A DNA stretch of 64,000 bases, from contig NZ_JBANFI010000004.1 in assembly GCF_045055655.1 (NCBI RefSeq), positions 342,656 through 406,655 on the forward strand, written 5' to 3'. Source of the DNA: Marinospirillum alkalitolerans (GTDB lineage Bacteria > Pseudomonadota > Gammaproteobacteria > Pseudomonadales > Halomonadaceae). The position numbers and the translations under genes were made by a program. Below, one piece after another: positions 8,456 through 17,589 of the stretch. The notes under the pieces were generated by a model. It had not been told where the DNA came from. It made no database searches and saw nothing but the letters and a program-made list of their open reading frames with translations. Every line of letters begins with the position of its first letter. Position 1 is the stretch's first letter.

Positions 8456-10072
8456 ATGATCAATATTCGTTTGTCTCTGATTCAACTGATTAGCGCCGCC
8501 ACTCTCCTTCTGCTGCTCGCCACAGGCACAACCTTTGCCTTAATGAAATCCAGCTTGAGCCTGTTTGAAGACTATGTGCAACAAGACAGCGAAGTCGAAC
8601 GCCAGATGACGCGCCTCTTTTATGAATCGCTTGGCCTGCGCCTTGCGGTTTTATCCAAAACCAATAATCCAGCCAGCCCGCAACCAGATATCAGTTTCCA
8701 GCGCGCACAAGAAGAAATTCAAGCCACCGTCACGCATCTCCAGACATTGGATCAAGCCGGCTTGATTGCTGAGCCTCAGGCCGTGCGCGAATTAATCCAG
8801 CTGCAGAACGAATGGCTGAACTGGGCGGATCAGTTGATGCACACCGCTCGTCAGGCCGATCGTGACGCTATCGCCCGAGTCTTTCCTGATGAATCGCGAC
8901 GCTGGCAAGCCTTTCGCCACCCTTTACTCGATCGTCTGGCTTGGCAAAGTGCACAGGGTGAGGCCGTCTACCAAGTCGTTCAACAGGCTTCATGGCGGGC
9001 GGCCCTCTTTTCTGCCAGTATCTTTGTGTTGTCTTTATTGCTGCTGGCTGCAATAGGCTATTCCGTTTTGCGCCGCATCCACCAAGCTCTGGGTGGCGAT
9101 CTACGCTACGCTGTTGAAGCCGCTAACCAGATCGCGCAGGGTAACCTGACCCGCCCTATCCGCTATGATGTCAACTGTCGCCATAGCCTCTTGGCCTATC
9201 TCAACAGCATGCAAACCCAGCTTAAAAGTCTGATTGAAGCCGTCCAAAATCATGCGCATCAGGTGGCCCATTCCGCTCAGGTGGTTTTTGATCAGTCCAA
9301 TGATTGTATGCAGCGTGGTGAAGAGCAAACCCAATCCACCCACACCTCAGCCAGTGCAATAGAGCAAATGCACCTCTCCAGCCAAGAAGTTGCACAACGC
9401 ATTCTCAATACAGCGCAAGCGATTCATAGCACGCAGGAAAAAGCTCAAGCCAGTCAAGCGAGGCTCGAAAAAACCGTCGATACAGCCCACTCTTTGCAGC
9501 AGCATATTGAGCACACCAGTCGCACCCTACAGCAACTCCAGGCCAATTCAGAAAATATTACTCAAATCATTCATACCATTCGCTCAATTGCAGAACAAAC
9601 CAATCTCCTCGCCCTGAATGCCGCCATTGAGGCCGCACGCGCGGGTGAACAAGGACGTGGCTTTGCTGTTGTTGCCGATGAAGTCCGTCTGCTCGCCAGT
9701 CGCTCTGCCGCCAGTACCAGCGAAATTGAGCAGGTGATCGAAGAGGTCTTGTCACAAACCAGTGCAGCCGATCAAAGAATGACAGCCAGTCGTAGCGCAA
9801 CGGAAAGCACTCTCGAACAAGCTCAGGCCACACTCGAAGAGTTAAACAGCCTGCTAGAAACCCTGTTCAGTATTGCCGATCTGAGTCAGCAAATTGCCAC
9901 AACCGCCGAGCAACAATCCCTTGCCACTGAGAGCATTCATACCCAGATGGCCAAAATGAATCAAATGGCGGATGACAATCAGATGGCACTGCAAACTAAC
10001 TTCACAACGGCCAAGCAACTCAGCCGTACCTCGGAGACCCTGCTGGAAGAAACACAGCGTTTCCAACTGTAA
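8456..10072 (+). CDS. Methyl-accepting chemotaxis protein
   Basis: 538-aa chemoreceptor. TM1 is about residues 8-29, the periplasmic sensor about 30-180 (helical, of the four-helix-bundle kind), and TM2 about 181-203, followed by a HAMP-like segment. The cytoplasmic signalling hairpin is clear at about 372-425 (IRSIAEQTNLLALNAAIEAA then GRGFAVVADEVRLLA), the CheA/CheW-binding tip of MCPs. The start at 8456 has AGGA 5 bp upstream; ATG at 8450 and TTG at 8420 are alternatives. The ligand cannot be inferred. It stands alone after the antiporter operon; the 228-bp gap before it shows no gene. Confidence 0.9.
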   Translation: MINIRLSLIQLISAATLLLLLATGTTFALMKSSLSLFEDYVQQDSEVERQMTRLFYESLGLRLAVLSKTNNPASPQPDISFQRAQEEIQATVTHLQTLDQAGLIAEPQAVRELIQLQNEWLNWADQLMHTARQADRDAIARVFPDESRRWQAFRHPLLDRLAWQSAQGEAVYQVVQQASWRAALFSASIFVLSLLLLAAIGYSVLRRIHQALGGDLRYAVEAANQIAQGNLTRPIRYDVNCRHSLLAYLNSMQTQLKSLIEAVQNHAHQVAHSAQVVFDQSNDCMQRGEEQTQSTHTSASAIEQMHLSSQEVAQRILNTAQAIHSTQEKAQASQARLEKTVDTAHSLQQHIEHTSRTLQQLQANSENITQIIHTIRSIAEQTNLLALNAAIEAARAGEQGRGFAVVADEVRLLASRSAASTSEIEQVIEEVLSQTSAADQRMTASRSATESTLEQAQATLEELNSLLETLFSIADLSQQIATTAEQQSLATESIHTQMAKMNQMADDNQMALQTNFTTAKQLSRTSETLLEETQRFQL

Positions 10073-10189
10073 GAGCAAACCGCTGACAACAGACTGGAGA
10101 AAATTCATCAAACTGCTACACTAGCACGCCTTTTTGGGCTCGCAATCGAGCTCATTGGCCAAGCTCATTAAGCAACTAGGTGTTGATGG

Positions 10190-11407
10190 ATGCCCTCCCA
10201 GTCTGTTTCTTCCTCTTTGACGGCAGATGTCGTCGTTCTGGGGGCCGGTGCCGCCGGCCTGATGTGTGCAGCCACAGCTGGCTATCAAGGTGCACGCGTG
10301 CTGGTCATCGATCACGCTAAAAAGCCAGCAGGCAAGGTGCTGATGTCAGGTGGCGGCCGCTGCAATTTCACCAATCTCAATACCACACCGGCACACTATC
10401 TCAGCCGCAATCCTCATTTTTGTAAATCCGCCCTGAAACGCTATACCCCACAGGACTTTGTTGAACTGGTGGAACGCCACGGTGTTGAGTATGTCGAGAA
10501 GAATCCAGGCCAGCTGTTCTGTGCAGAATCGAGTAAAGAAATCCAGCGTGTGCTGCTGACTGAGCTTGAATGGTCGGGGGCACAGCTGCATCTGCGTACC
10601 CAACTCGAAGCCGTCCAACCGCGTGCTGATGGCGTGCTGCTGCACACTTCGCTGGGCCAGATTGATGCTGGAGCCTTAGTGATTGCAACCGGTGGGCTCT
10701 CGATCCCGACCATGGGGGCCACAGGTATTGGCTATACGTTGGCACGCCAGTTTGGGCTCGAAGTCCTGCCAACCCGTGCAGGGCTCGTGCCTTTAACCCT
10801 GCATCCTGAGCACAAACATCTGTTTGCGCCCCTCTCTGGCCTCAGTTGTCCTGTGGCCATCCATGCAGGCGGCCACACCTTCACCGATGATCTCTTGCTG
10901 ACGCATCGCGGACTCTCTGGACCGGCCGTGCTACAAGTATCCAACTTCTGGCAAGAAGGACAGGAAGTCAGCATTAACTGGCTGCCGGATCTTTGTGTCA
11001 GCACTGCTCTACGCCAAGAACGCCAACAAGCCGCTAAGGCAGGCTTAGCCGCCTGGTTAGGACGCCATCTGCCCAAGCGTCTGGCGGCCACGCTCTACGA
11101 GGAGATCACCCTCCATCATGACCCCCTTCCGGCCCGCCTTGCCGACTTGTCGAATGAACGGATCGATCAACTCGCCAATCACTTGCAAAACTGGGTGTTC
11201 AAGCCAGCAGGCAGTGAAGGCTATCGCACGGCTGAGGTCACGCTAGGGGGCGTCGCGACTGAACAGATTTCTTCACAAAACTTTGCCGTTCAAGGGCTGG
11301 AAGCTGTGCGCTTTATTGGCGAGGTATTAGATGTCACCGGCCAGCTGGGTGGATTTAACTTCCAATGGGCCTGGGCTTCTGCTGTGGCCTGCGGACGTAG
11401 TTTTTAA
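10190..11407 (+). CDS. HI0933/YhiN-family FAD-dependent oxidoreductase
   Basis: 405-aa flavoprotein. The N-terminus has a Rossmann dinucleotide-binding motif VVVLGAGAAGLMCA (about residues 14-27), followed by the family-specific GKVLMSGGGRCNFTN and, near the C-terminus, FIGEVLDVTGQLGGFNFQWA. These are diagnostic of the HI0933-like (YhiN, BaiN-like) family, whose physiological substrate is largely unknown. The gene is monocistronic, with about 115 bp on each side. Confidence 0.88.
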   Translation: MPSQSVSSSLTADVVVLGAGAAGLMCAATAGYQGARVLVIDHAKKPAGKVLMSGGGRCNFTNLNTTPAHYLSRNPHFCKSALKRYTPQDFVELVERHGVEYVEKNPGQLFCAESSKEIQRVLLTELEWSGAQLHLRTQLEAVQPRADGVLLHTSLGQIDAGALVIATGGLSIPTMGATGIGYTLARQFGLEVLPTRAGLVPLTLHPEHKHLFAPLSGLSCPVAIHAGGHTFTDDLLLTHRGLSGPAVLQVSNFWQEGQEVSINWLPDLCVSTALRQERQQAAKAGLAAWLGRHLPKRLAATLYEEITLHHDPLPARLADLSNERIDQLANHLQNWVFKPAGSEGYRTAEVTLGGVATEQISSQNFAVQGLEAVRFIGEVLDVTGQLGGFNFQWAWASAVACGRSF

Positions 11408-11520
11408 AACACAATCTGCTTAAAATACAAGGCCCTGATGCGCATCAAACATCTCATCCAACCTCTGCGGCAGACTCGGTAAGACCGACTCATCATCTTC
11501 TACATCACCTTGGAGCCTGC

Positions 11521-12246
11521 ATGTCGCCACAAAAAGTCGTTGTGCTCACTGGGGCTGGTATTTCAGCTGAATCAGGCATCGCCACCTTTCGCGATCAACA
11601 AGGACTGTGGGAAGCGCATCGCATTGAAGATGTCGCCAGCCCTGCTGGGTTTCAGCGCAATCCGCAATTGGTTCTTGATTTTTATAATCAGCGTCGGGCG
11701 CAGCTGCTTGATCCTGGTCTGCACCCCAATGCAGCCCATCTGGCCTTGGCAGATTTTGAGCAGCAGTGGTGTGCTTTGGGTGGTGAATTCACCCTGATCA
11801 CCCAGAATGTCGATAACCTCCATCAGCGCGCCGGTAGTGAACGCCTGATCTGCCTGCATGGACAACTGCAGAGTGCCCTCTGCCCCTTGAGTCGCCAGTC
11901 TCATCCATGGACAGGCCCGCTTCAGCTCGGTGATCTCTGCCCTTGCTGTCGGCCGGCACAACAACTAAGACCCGATATTGTCTGGTTTGGTGAAATGCCC
12001 TATCACTTCGATGCCTGCTTGAGCGCAGCGCAGCAGGCGGATGTGTTTATCTCCATTGGCACCTCAGGGCAGGTTTATCCTGCCGCCGGGCTGATGGAAG
12101 AAGCGCAACAGGCATGGAAGGTAGAAGTCAACCTTGCTCCCACGCGCAAGGATTGGGATCTTGGCCTTTATGGTCCTGCCTCGGAAGAACTGCCTGTGTA
12201 TCTGACTCAGCTCCTTGAAGCAGCCAGCACGCGATACACGCCCTGA
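11521..12246 (+). CDS. cobB: NAD-dependent protein deacylase, sirtuin CobB
   Basis: 241-aa Sir2 family protein that removes acyl groups from lysines using NAD+. It has the NAD-binding GAGISAESGIATFR, the catalytic-His segment TQNVDNLHQRAGS/CLHGQ and the late motif WFGEMPYH. The zinc site has one cysteine in the first half (ALCPLS) and a CPCC cluster in the second, as in E. coli CobB. The substrate-pocket pair Tyr/Arg (FYNQRR) is that of class III sirtuins, which act on succinyl- and malonyl-lysine as well as acetyl-lysine. The 3' end overlaps the opposing thioesterase gene by 40 bp. Confidence 0.92.
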   Translation: MSPQKVVVLTGAGISAESGIATFRDQQGLWEAHRIEDVASPAGFQRNPQLVLDFYNQRRAQLLDPGLHPNAAHLALADFEQQWCALGGEFTLITQNVDNLHQRAGSERLICLHGQLQSALCPLSRQSHPWTGPLQLGDLCPCCRPAQQLRPDIVWFGEMPYHFDACLSAAQQADVFISIGTSGQVYPAAGLMEEAQQAWKVEVNLAPTRKDWDLGLYGPASEELPVYLTQLLEAASTRYTP

Positions 12247-12698
12247 AAGCGAAAACAACAATGCTCGCCCTGCCAGGCTTCGATCACCAGCTCAACACCT
12301 GGGCGGGCGCTTTGCTGCGGGTCGAGCGTCTCAACCCAATCATCGTGCAACGGCTGCGCCCGTAGCGTGAAATCCCCCTCAATCGGCGCCAGATAAGTCT
12401 GCTGTGCACTTTTGACCACCACTGGGACGCAGGGCTGTTTACTCTCCCACATCAGACGCGTCCAACACCAGCCTAAAAGCGTTGCCAGACCCACGACACC
12501 ACCACCAAAAGCCGTGCCCTTATCATTCACCAGTGGCGCTAATGCCAAATGCATTGTTAAACAAGGCGATGTCGCTGATGCCTCCCAGCCTAATTGCTGA
12601 ATGCCCATCGCCTGCGTCAGAGGAATCTGCTGATGCAGCTGCTCAAGAAAAGTGGCATCCATCACCGGCAGGCTCGCCATAGGATCACTCGTCGACAT
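12207..12698 (-). CDS. YiiD C-terminal-type (hotdog-fold) putative thioesterase
   Basis: 163-aa protein matching the putative thioesterase domain found at the C-terminus of YiiD. The conserved stretch PLVNDKGTAFGGGVVGLATL carries the N-D-K-x-T-x-F-G-G pattern and is followed by a Trp-rich helix. It starts right after the stop of the upstream nitroreductase gene (AGGAGG then ATG 5 bp later), so the two form an operon. Hotdog thioesterases hydrolyse acyl-CoA or acyl-ACP; no substrate is indicated here. Confidence 0.8.
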   Translation of the reverse strand: MSTSDPMASLPVMDATFLEQLHQQIPLTQAMGIQQLGWEASATSPCLTMHLALAPLVNDKGTAFGGGVVGLATLLGWCWTRLMWESKQPCVPVVVKSAQQTYLAPIEGDFTLRAQPLHDDWVETLDPQQSARPGVELVIEAWQGEHCCFRFQGVYRVLAASRS

Positions 12699-13268
12699 TT
12701 AAGCCTCCTGTTGCGGCCACTGCTGCACAAAATCAGCCACATGACGCTCCGGCAAAACCTTACGTCGCCCTTGCGGTGTCCCGAGGTAGAGAAAACCCAC
12801 CAAAGATTCCTGCTCAGTCAAACCAAGACGCTCTTTGACCAGTGGATCAAAACACAACCAGCCGCTGCGCCACAACCCAGCAAAACCCAAGGCTTCTGCC
12901 GCCAGTAAAAGCCCATGTGCTGCACAGCCTGCTGAAAGCTGCTGTTCGATCTCTGGCACCTTTGGATGCACCTGACAGGCCGCCACCACGGCAATCACCA
13001 ATGGCGCACGCTGCGGCATACGCTGGATTTTATCGAGATCAGCCTCTGGTGTAGCAGGATCTTGTGCCAACTGCGCCTGAACAAAAATCTCGCCCAGACT
13101 GAGCAAAGCCGATCCTCGAAACTCAATAAAGCGCCAAGGTGTTAAACTTGCATGATCTGGCGCACGCAAAGCGGCCTGATACATCTGCGCCATAGCCTCT
13201 CCCTCGGGAGCAGGAGACAAGAGCCGAGGATGGGAGTTACGCTTAAGTAACAGTTCTAAAGCTTGCAT
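12699..13268 (-). CDS. Nitroreductase family protein (YdjA-like)
   Basis: 189-aa FMN-dependent nitroreductase-like protein. MQALELLLKRNSHPRL at the N-terminus and APDHASLTPWRFIEFRG match the compact YdjA subgroup of NAD(P)H:FMN nitroreductases, which are about 180 residues long. The start at 13268 has AGGAG 7 bp upstream; an in-frame ATG at 13289 has none. Its stop TAA is part of the spacer before the thioesterase start. Confidence 0.85.
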   Translation of the reverse strand: MQALELLLKRNSHPRLLSPAPEGEAMAQMYQAALRAPDHASLTPWRFIEFRGSALLSLGEIFVQAQLAQDPATPEADLDKIQRMPQRAPLVIAVVAACQVHPKVPEIEQQLSAGCAAHGLLLAAEALGFAGLWRSGWLCFDPLVKERLGLTEQESLVGFLYLGTPQGRRKVLPERHVADFVQQWPQQEA

Positions 13269-13394
13269 ACATTCACTCCTGATGTGCATTGTGTCATCAT
13301 CGCTGACTTGCAGCGCGGCGGACTGCGGCTTACTCTTGAAGCCTGGATGCGCGGATGCGCTTTCCTCTTTTTGTTCAATTAAGGACTGAGACTC

Positions 13395-14021
13395 ATGGTG
13401 TTATCTCCACTCGCGGTTTTACTGGTTGCCCAGCTGGGTATTCTGCTCTTGGGGACAGCCATCTATCAAAGCCTCAAGAACTGGCGCTTGATGAAGGAAC
13501 TCGCGGTGTTCAAAGCAGCAGCACCCAGTGCCCTTTCCTCTGACGCTGAACCCCAGATCAACCTGGATCAAGCGGAACGCCTGCTCAACCGCTTGCAGCA
13601 AGGCTATGCCGATATCGAGGATTATGCGCCAGCCAGTCAAGGTCTCTGCGAGGAACAACTGCAGCTACTGGATAACCTCGCTGACTGCCTAGGCCTGCAA
13701 CTGGGCTCGGCACGAAAAAGCGCACCTGCCATGGCTCCCGTCGAACCCAGCATAAGCATGCCGCCACCCAGCGCACCTGAGTCAGACGATATTATCACTC
13801 AAGATCAGATCGATTCAGTACTGGGCAGTGATTTTGACGCTGAAATCGATGACGCCATCGAGCTGGATGAGCTGGGGCTGGATGAGATAGAAACCACCAG
13901 CGCCGAGATTGAGGCTGATGACACTGAGCTACCTGATGATACCTTGCAGGCCATTCTCGATAGCCAAGATGACTTTGACTTCTCTGATCTGGAAAGCGAA
14001 CTGCTCGATACTAAAAAATAA
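13395..14021 (+). CDS. Acidic membrane-anchored protein of unknown function with a FliM-like motif
   Basis: 208 aa with no family I recognise. Residues 5-27 form a single transmembrane helix, then a short basic stretch, a helical region (about 55-105), a Pro/Ser linker (about 108-130) and a very acidic C-terminal tail (about 145-208). In the tail, residues 133-143 read IITQDQIDSVL, close to the N-terminal CheY-binding motif of FliM (pattern L-S-Q-x-E-I-D-x-L-L). The topology is probably N-in/out with a long soluble tail; which side is not determined. It is monocistronic and faces yadH. Confidence 0.75.
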   Translation: MVLSPLAVLLVAQLGILLLGTAIYQSLKNWRLMKELAVFKAAAPSALSSDAEPQINLDQAERLLNRLQQGYADIEDYAPASQGLCEEQLQLLDNLADCLGLQLGSARKSAPAMAPVEPSISMPPPSAPESDDIITQDQIDSVLGSDFDAEIDDAIELDELGLDEIETTSAEIEADDTELPDDTLQAILDSQDDFDFSDLESELLDTKK

Positions 14022-14100
14022 TGCTGAGCGCGGAAGGCGCGGTGTTGATCAACACTGCCGCTGCCTCCCGCCGCTCTTGCTCAACCTGTCAGCTTGAATC

Positions 14101-14874
14101 TTAATGGCGTATGCCACGGCCTTTTTCAAGCAGATACAGCGCCAAACTAAAAAACACCACAATAAACAAGCTAATTGCACTCAGTGCGGCCCAAGGGTTG
14201 ATATCTGAAACGCCCAAAATCCCATAACGGAAGGTATTGACCATATAGAGGATCGGGTTCAATAAGGACACGCCCTGCCAGAAATCAGGCAGCAAATGGA
14301 TTGAGTAGAAAACACCACCTAAATAAGTCAGTGGCGTCAGCACAAAGGTGGGGATGATCGCAATATCATCAAAGCTGCGCGCAAAAAGCGCATTAATAAA
14401 ACCGCCAAGTGCAAAAAGTACGGCAGTTAAAAAGACCACCAGCAGCGTCAAACCAAGGTGATGCACTTGTAGATCAGTGAAAAACAGCGCCAAAATGGTC
14501 ACGACCAACCCGACAATCAGGCCTCTGGCCACGCCACCAAGCACATAGCCAGTCAGGATCACCCAGCTGGGCACAGGCGAGACCAGCAGCTCTTCAATCG
14601 AGTGCTGAAACTTGCTGCTGAAAAATGACGAGACCACATTCGAATAGCTATTGGTGATCACCGACATCATGATCAAACCCGGCATAATAAACTGCATATA
14701 GGTGAACCCACCCATCTCACCAATACGACTACCAATCAAGCTACCAAAAATCACAAAGTAGAGCGTCATCGTGATGGCTGGTGGCAGCAAGGTTTGCGGC
14801 CAAATACGGGTAAAACGCCGAATTTCTTTGCGCAGAATCGTTAAAAAAGCAACACGGTACAAACTGATATTCAC
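14101..14874 (-). CDS. yadH: ABC-2 type exporter permease (YadH-like)
   Basis: 257-aa permease with six predicted helices, pairing with the ATP-binding protein encoded just upstream. The family-typical motifs include IMPGLIMMSVITNSYSNV and the segment FQHSIEELLVSPVPSWVI. It starts with GTG at 14874, with GAGGAG 7 bp upstream. The pair resembles E. coli YadGH; the exported substrate is unknown. Confidence 0.87.
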   Translation of the reverse strand: MNISLYRVAFLTILRKEIRRFTRIWPQTLLPPAITMTLYFVIFGSLIGSRIGEMGGFTYMQFIMPGLIMMSVITNSYSNVVSSFFSSKFQHSIEELLVSPVPSWVILTGYVLGGVARGLIVGLVVTILALFFTDLQVHHLGLTLLVVFLTAVLFALGGFINALFARSFDDIAIIPTFVLTPLTYLGGVFYSIHLLPDFWQGVSLLNPILYMVNTFRYGILGVSDINPWAALSAISLFIVVFFSLALYLLEKGRGIRH

Positions 14875-14927
14875 TGACTTCTCCTCAGAAGGGATAGCGC
14901 GCGGACAGATAAAGCGGGGAACACAGG

Positions 14928-15878
14928 TTAAGCCGGCTGAGCCTGAGCCGCACGAAAATCGCTGGCTGGTGTTTTCTCAACCAGTGCAACAAAAAGCTCT
15001 TCAAGACGATTGGCTTTATTGCGTAGACTAACAATCTCTAAACCCTGCTGATCCAACTGGCGAAAGAGCTGATTCAGGCTCTGGCCTTTCTCGACCACCA
15101 CTTCTAAACAACGTTGATCAAGCAAACGCAGCGCAAACCCATCCAGATCTGGGCACTCAGCCAGCGGCTGACTCAGATCGAGCATAAAAGTCTCACGATT
15201 CAGCTCACCGAGGAGATTCTTCATACTGGTGTTTTTGACGATCTCGCCTTGATCAATAATCGCAATATTGCGGCACAGGCTTTCTGCTTCTTCCAAATAA
15301 TGGGTGGTCAAAATGATCGTGGTCCCCTGGCGGTTGATCTCCTGCATAAAGCCCCACATCGACCGACGCAACTCGATATCCACACCTGCCGTGGGTTCAT
15401 CAAGGATCAAGAGACGAGGCTGGTGCACCAGCGCACGGGCAATCATCAGACGGCGTTTCATCCCACCGGAGAGCATGCGCGCCTGTTGATGACGCTTCTC
15501 CCACAAACCAAGATCCTTCAACAGCTGATCACAGCGCGGCTGGGCCTCAGCTGGAGTCAACCCATGGTAGCCTGCTGAAGTCAGCACGATATCTTCAATT
15601 TTCTCAAATACACCAAAGTTAAACTCTTGCGGCACCACGCCAATCATGCGCTTGGCTTCGGCGAAGTTTTCATCAATATCAATACCAAACAGCTTGACCT
15701 GTCCTGCTGTTTTGCGCACCAAAGAGCAGACGATACCCAGCGTCGTCGACTTACCGGCACCGTTGGGCCCCAGTAGCGCAAAAAAATCACCTTCCGCGAC
15801 ACTCAAATCTATCCCTTTAAGTGCTTGATGCCCGTTTTGATAGGTTTTCGTTAAACCCTGAATGGATAATGCTTGCAT
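14928..15878 (-). CDS. yadG: ABC exporter ATP-binding protein (YadG-like)
   Basis: 316-aa ATPase. Walker A is GPNGAGKST (about residues 38-46), the ABC signature is LSGGMKRRLMIARALV, Walker B is LLILDEPTAGVD, and the switch histidine is in TTHYLEEAE. A C-terminal extension of about 90 residues follows, as in YadG and related daunorubicin-resistance-type ATPases. The gene is upstream of yadH with a 53-bp gap. Confidence 0.9.
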   Translation of the reverse strand: MQALSIQGLTKTYQNGHQALKGIDLSVAEGDFFALLGPNGAGKSTTLGIVCSLVRKTAGQVKLFGIDIDENFAEAKRMIGVVPQEFNFGVFEKIEDIVLTSAGYHGLTPAEAQPRCDQLLKDLGLWEKRHQQARMLSGGMKRRLMIARALVHQPRLLILDEPTAGVDIELRRSMWGFMQEINRQGTTIILTTHYLEEAESLCRNIAIIDQGEIVKNTSMKNLLGELNRETFMLDLSQPLAECPDLDGFALRLLDQRCLEVVVEKGQSLNQLFRQLDQQGLEIVSLRNKANRLEELFVALVEKTPASDFRAAQAQPA

Positions 15879-15968
15879 AGATTTCTCTTGCTCTTAATGG
15901 CTCTGGCTTTTTCAAAAGTCCGGCCCTCACAAGGACGGCAAGGGACAAGGAGGCGGTTCAGAGGAGGG

Positions 15969-15996
15969 GAATCCACCCACGAAAGCAGGTGGATTC
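15969..15996. other. Perfect 9-bp stem-loop between metQ and yadG
   Basis: GAATCCACC (15969-15977) and GGTGGATTC (15988-15996) are exact reverse complements around a 10-nt loop. The hairpin lies 35 bp downstream of the metQ stop. There is no T-run on either strand, so it is more likely an mRNA 3'-end stabiliser or a factor-dependent stop than an intrinsic terminator. Confidence 0.55.
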
Positions 15997-16030
15997 AGGT
16001 CAGGTTCACAGCGGAGAGAGCAAAAAAGAA

Positions 16031-16801
16031 TTAAAACGCAGGAACCACCGCACCCTGATAACGCTCTTCTATAAATTGGCGCGAAGTTTCACTTTTCAAG
16101 GTATTGACCAGCACTTGCAGTGCAGGATCTTCAGCGCGATCACGATGCACAACCAGGATGTTCACATAGGGAGATTCCGCACCTTCAATGACGATCGCAT
16201 CAGCTGCCGGATTCAAACCCGCTTCCAGCGCATAGTTGGTATTGATCAACGCCAAATCCACCTGATTCAACACGCGTGGCAGTGTCGCGGCTTCCAACTC
16301 ACGAAAACGCAAGCGCTTGGGATTATCGATAATATCGCGTGGCGTGGCCGTAATGCCGGCTTCTGGATTCAGGCGAATCAATCCCGCCTCTTGCAGCAAC
16401 AGCAAGGCACGACCACCATTGGTGGCATCATTAGGCACAGCTATCTGCGCGCGCTGGGGTAAATCCTCTAAGCTGGTGTAGCGCACTGAATAGGCACCAA
16501 AAGGCTCTACGTGAACACCGGCAAGGCTGACGAGCTGGGTGTTACGGCTGGCATTAAAGTTTTCCAGATAGGGCAGATGCTGGAAAAAGTTGGCATCCAA
16601 GCGCCCTTCATTCACCTGAGTATTCGGTTGGACATAATCGGTAAACACACGCACTTCAAGATGTATGCCCTGCTCCGCCATAGCAGGACGCAGGTGCTCT
16701 AAAATTTCAGCATGGGGAACGGCTGTTGCGGCAACACGCAGGGTTTCAGCTTGTAAACTAAAAGCCGCAAGGGCTAAAAAAGTGGCCAGAACTTTCTTCA
16801 C
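16031..16801 (-). CDS. metQ: D-methionine-binding protein MetQ (non-lipoprotein form)
   Basis: 256-aa periplasmic binding protein (NlpA/MetQ family) of the methionine ABC importer. The N-terminal 18 residues are a signal peptide (MKKVLATFLALAAFSLQA) with no lipobox cysteine, so a type I cleavage after LQA is expected, whereas E. coli MetQ is a lipoprotein. Conserved features include PHAEILEHLRPAM, LDANFFQHLPYLENFN, IAVPNDATNGGRAL and ALINTNYALEAGL. It is the third gene of metNIQ, separated from metI by 113 bp. Confidence 0.9.
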   Translation of the reverse strand: MKKVLATFLALAAFSLQAETLRVAATAVPHAEILEHLRPAMAEQGIHLEVRVFTDYVQPNTQVNEGRLDANFFQHLPYLENFNASRNTQLVSLAGVHVEPFGAYSVRYTSLEDLPQRAQIAVPNDATNGGRALLLLQEAGLIRLNPEAGITATPRDIIDNPKRLRFRELEAATLPRVLNQVDLALINTNYALEAGLNPAADAIVIEGAESPYVNILVVHRDRAEDPALQVLVNTLKSETSRQFIEERYQGAVVPAF

Positions 16802-16914
16802 AGGACATCCTCTTCTATGAGATCAACGAGATAAAAACACCAATGGTTTGATTCTAACTAAAAACCCAGCACAAGAGTAGGCTATTCACCGCTCTTGCAA
16901 CAGGGCGGCATAGA

Positions 16915-17589
16915 TTAACGACGCGAATAGCGCACTACCAAACGATCACCAAGGGTTTGGATCAACTGCACCAATAGCAGCAACAGGACCACGGTAATCA
17001 CCATCACATCGGTTTGGAAGCGCTGATAACCAAAGCGAATCGCCAGATCACCAAGGCCACCCGCACCGACCACCCCAGCCATCGCTGTATAAGACACCAA
17101 GGTAATCGCCGTGACGGTAATCGCAGCAATAATGCCGGGGCGAGCTTCAGGCAGCAAGGCATAGAAAATAATCTGGCGCGTGGTGGCGCCCATCGCCTGC
17201 GTGGCTTCAATAATCCCCCGATCCACCTCGCGCAGCGCTGTTTCTACAAGACGCGCAAAAAAGGGCGTGGCACCCACAACCAAAGGAGGAATCGCACCCC
17301 AGACACCCAGCGATGTTCCAACCAGCATCACGGTGAGCGGAATCATCACAATAATCAAAATGATAAAGGGCAAAGAACGCAAAATATTGGTGACTAAAGA
17401 CAGTACGGCATACAAGGGCTTGTTCTCAAACAGCTGCTTGGGGCCTGTTAAAAACAAGATAATCCCCAAAGGCAAGCCAAATACCAGAGTAAAAAGCAGC
17501 GAGCCACCCAGCATCACTAGCGTTTCACCCGTGGCCCAGCTTAAATCATACCAATCTACATTACTCATTAACGCCGCCAGTTGCTCCAT
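16915..17589 (-). CDS. metI: D-methionine ABC transporter permease MetI
   Basis: 224-aa permease with five predicted helices. The EAA loop, which contacts the ATPase, is EATQAMGATTRQIIFYALLP. The start codon overlaps the metN stop (TAATG), so translation is coupled; ATG at 17568 is a less likely alternative. It forms the membrane channel of the MetNIQ importer. Confidence 0.92.
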   Translation of the reverse strand: MEQLAALMSNVDWYDLSWATGETLVMLGGSLLFTLVFGLPLGIILFLTGPKQLFENKPLYAVLSLVTNILRSLPFIILIIVMIPLTVMLVGTSLGVWGAIPPLVVGATPFFARLVETALREVDRGIIEATQAMGATTRQIIFYALLPEARPGIIAAITVTAITLVSYTAMAGVVGAGGLGDLAIRFGYQRFQTDVMVITVVLLLLLVQLIQTLGDRLVVRYSRR

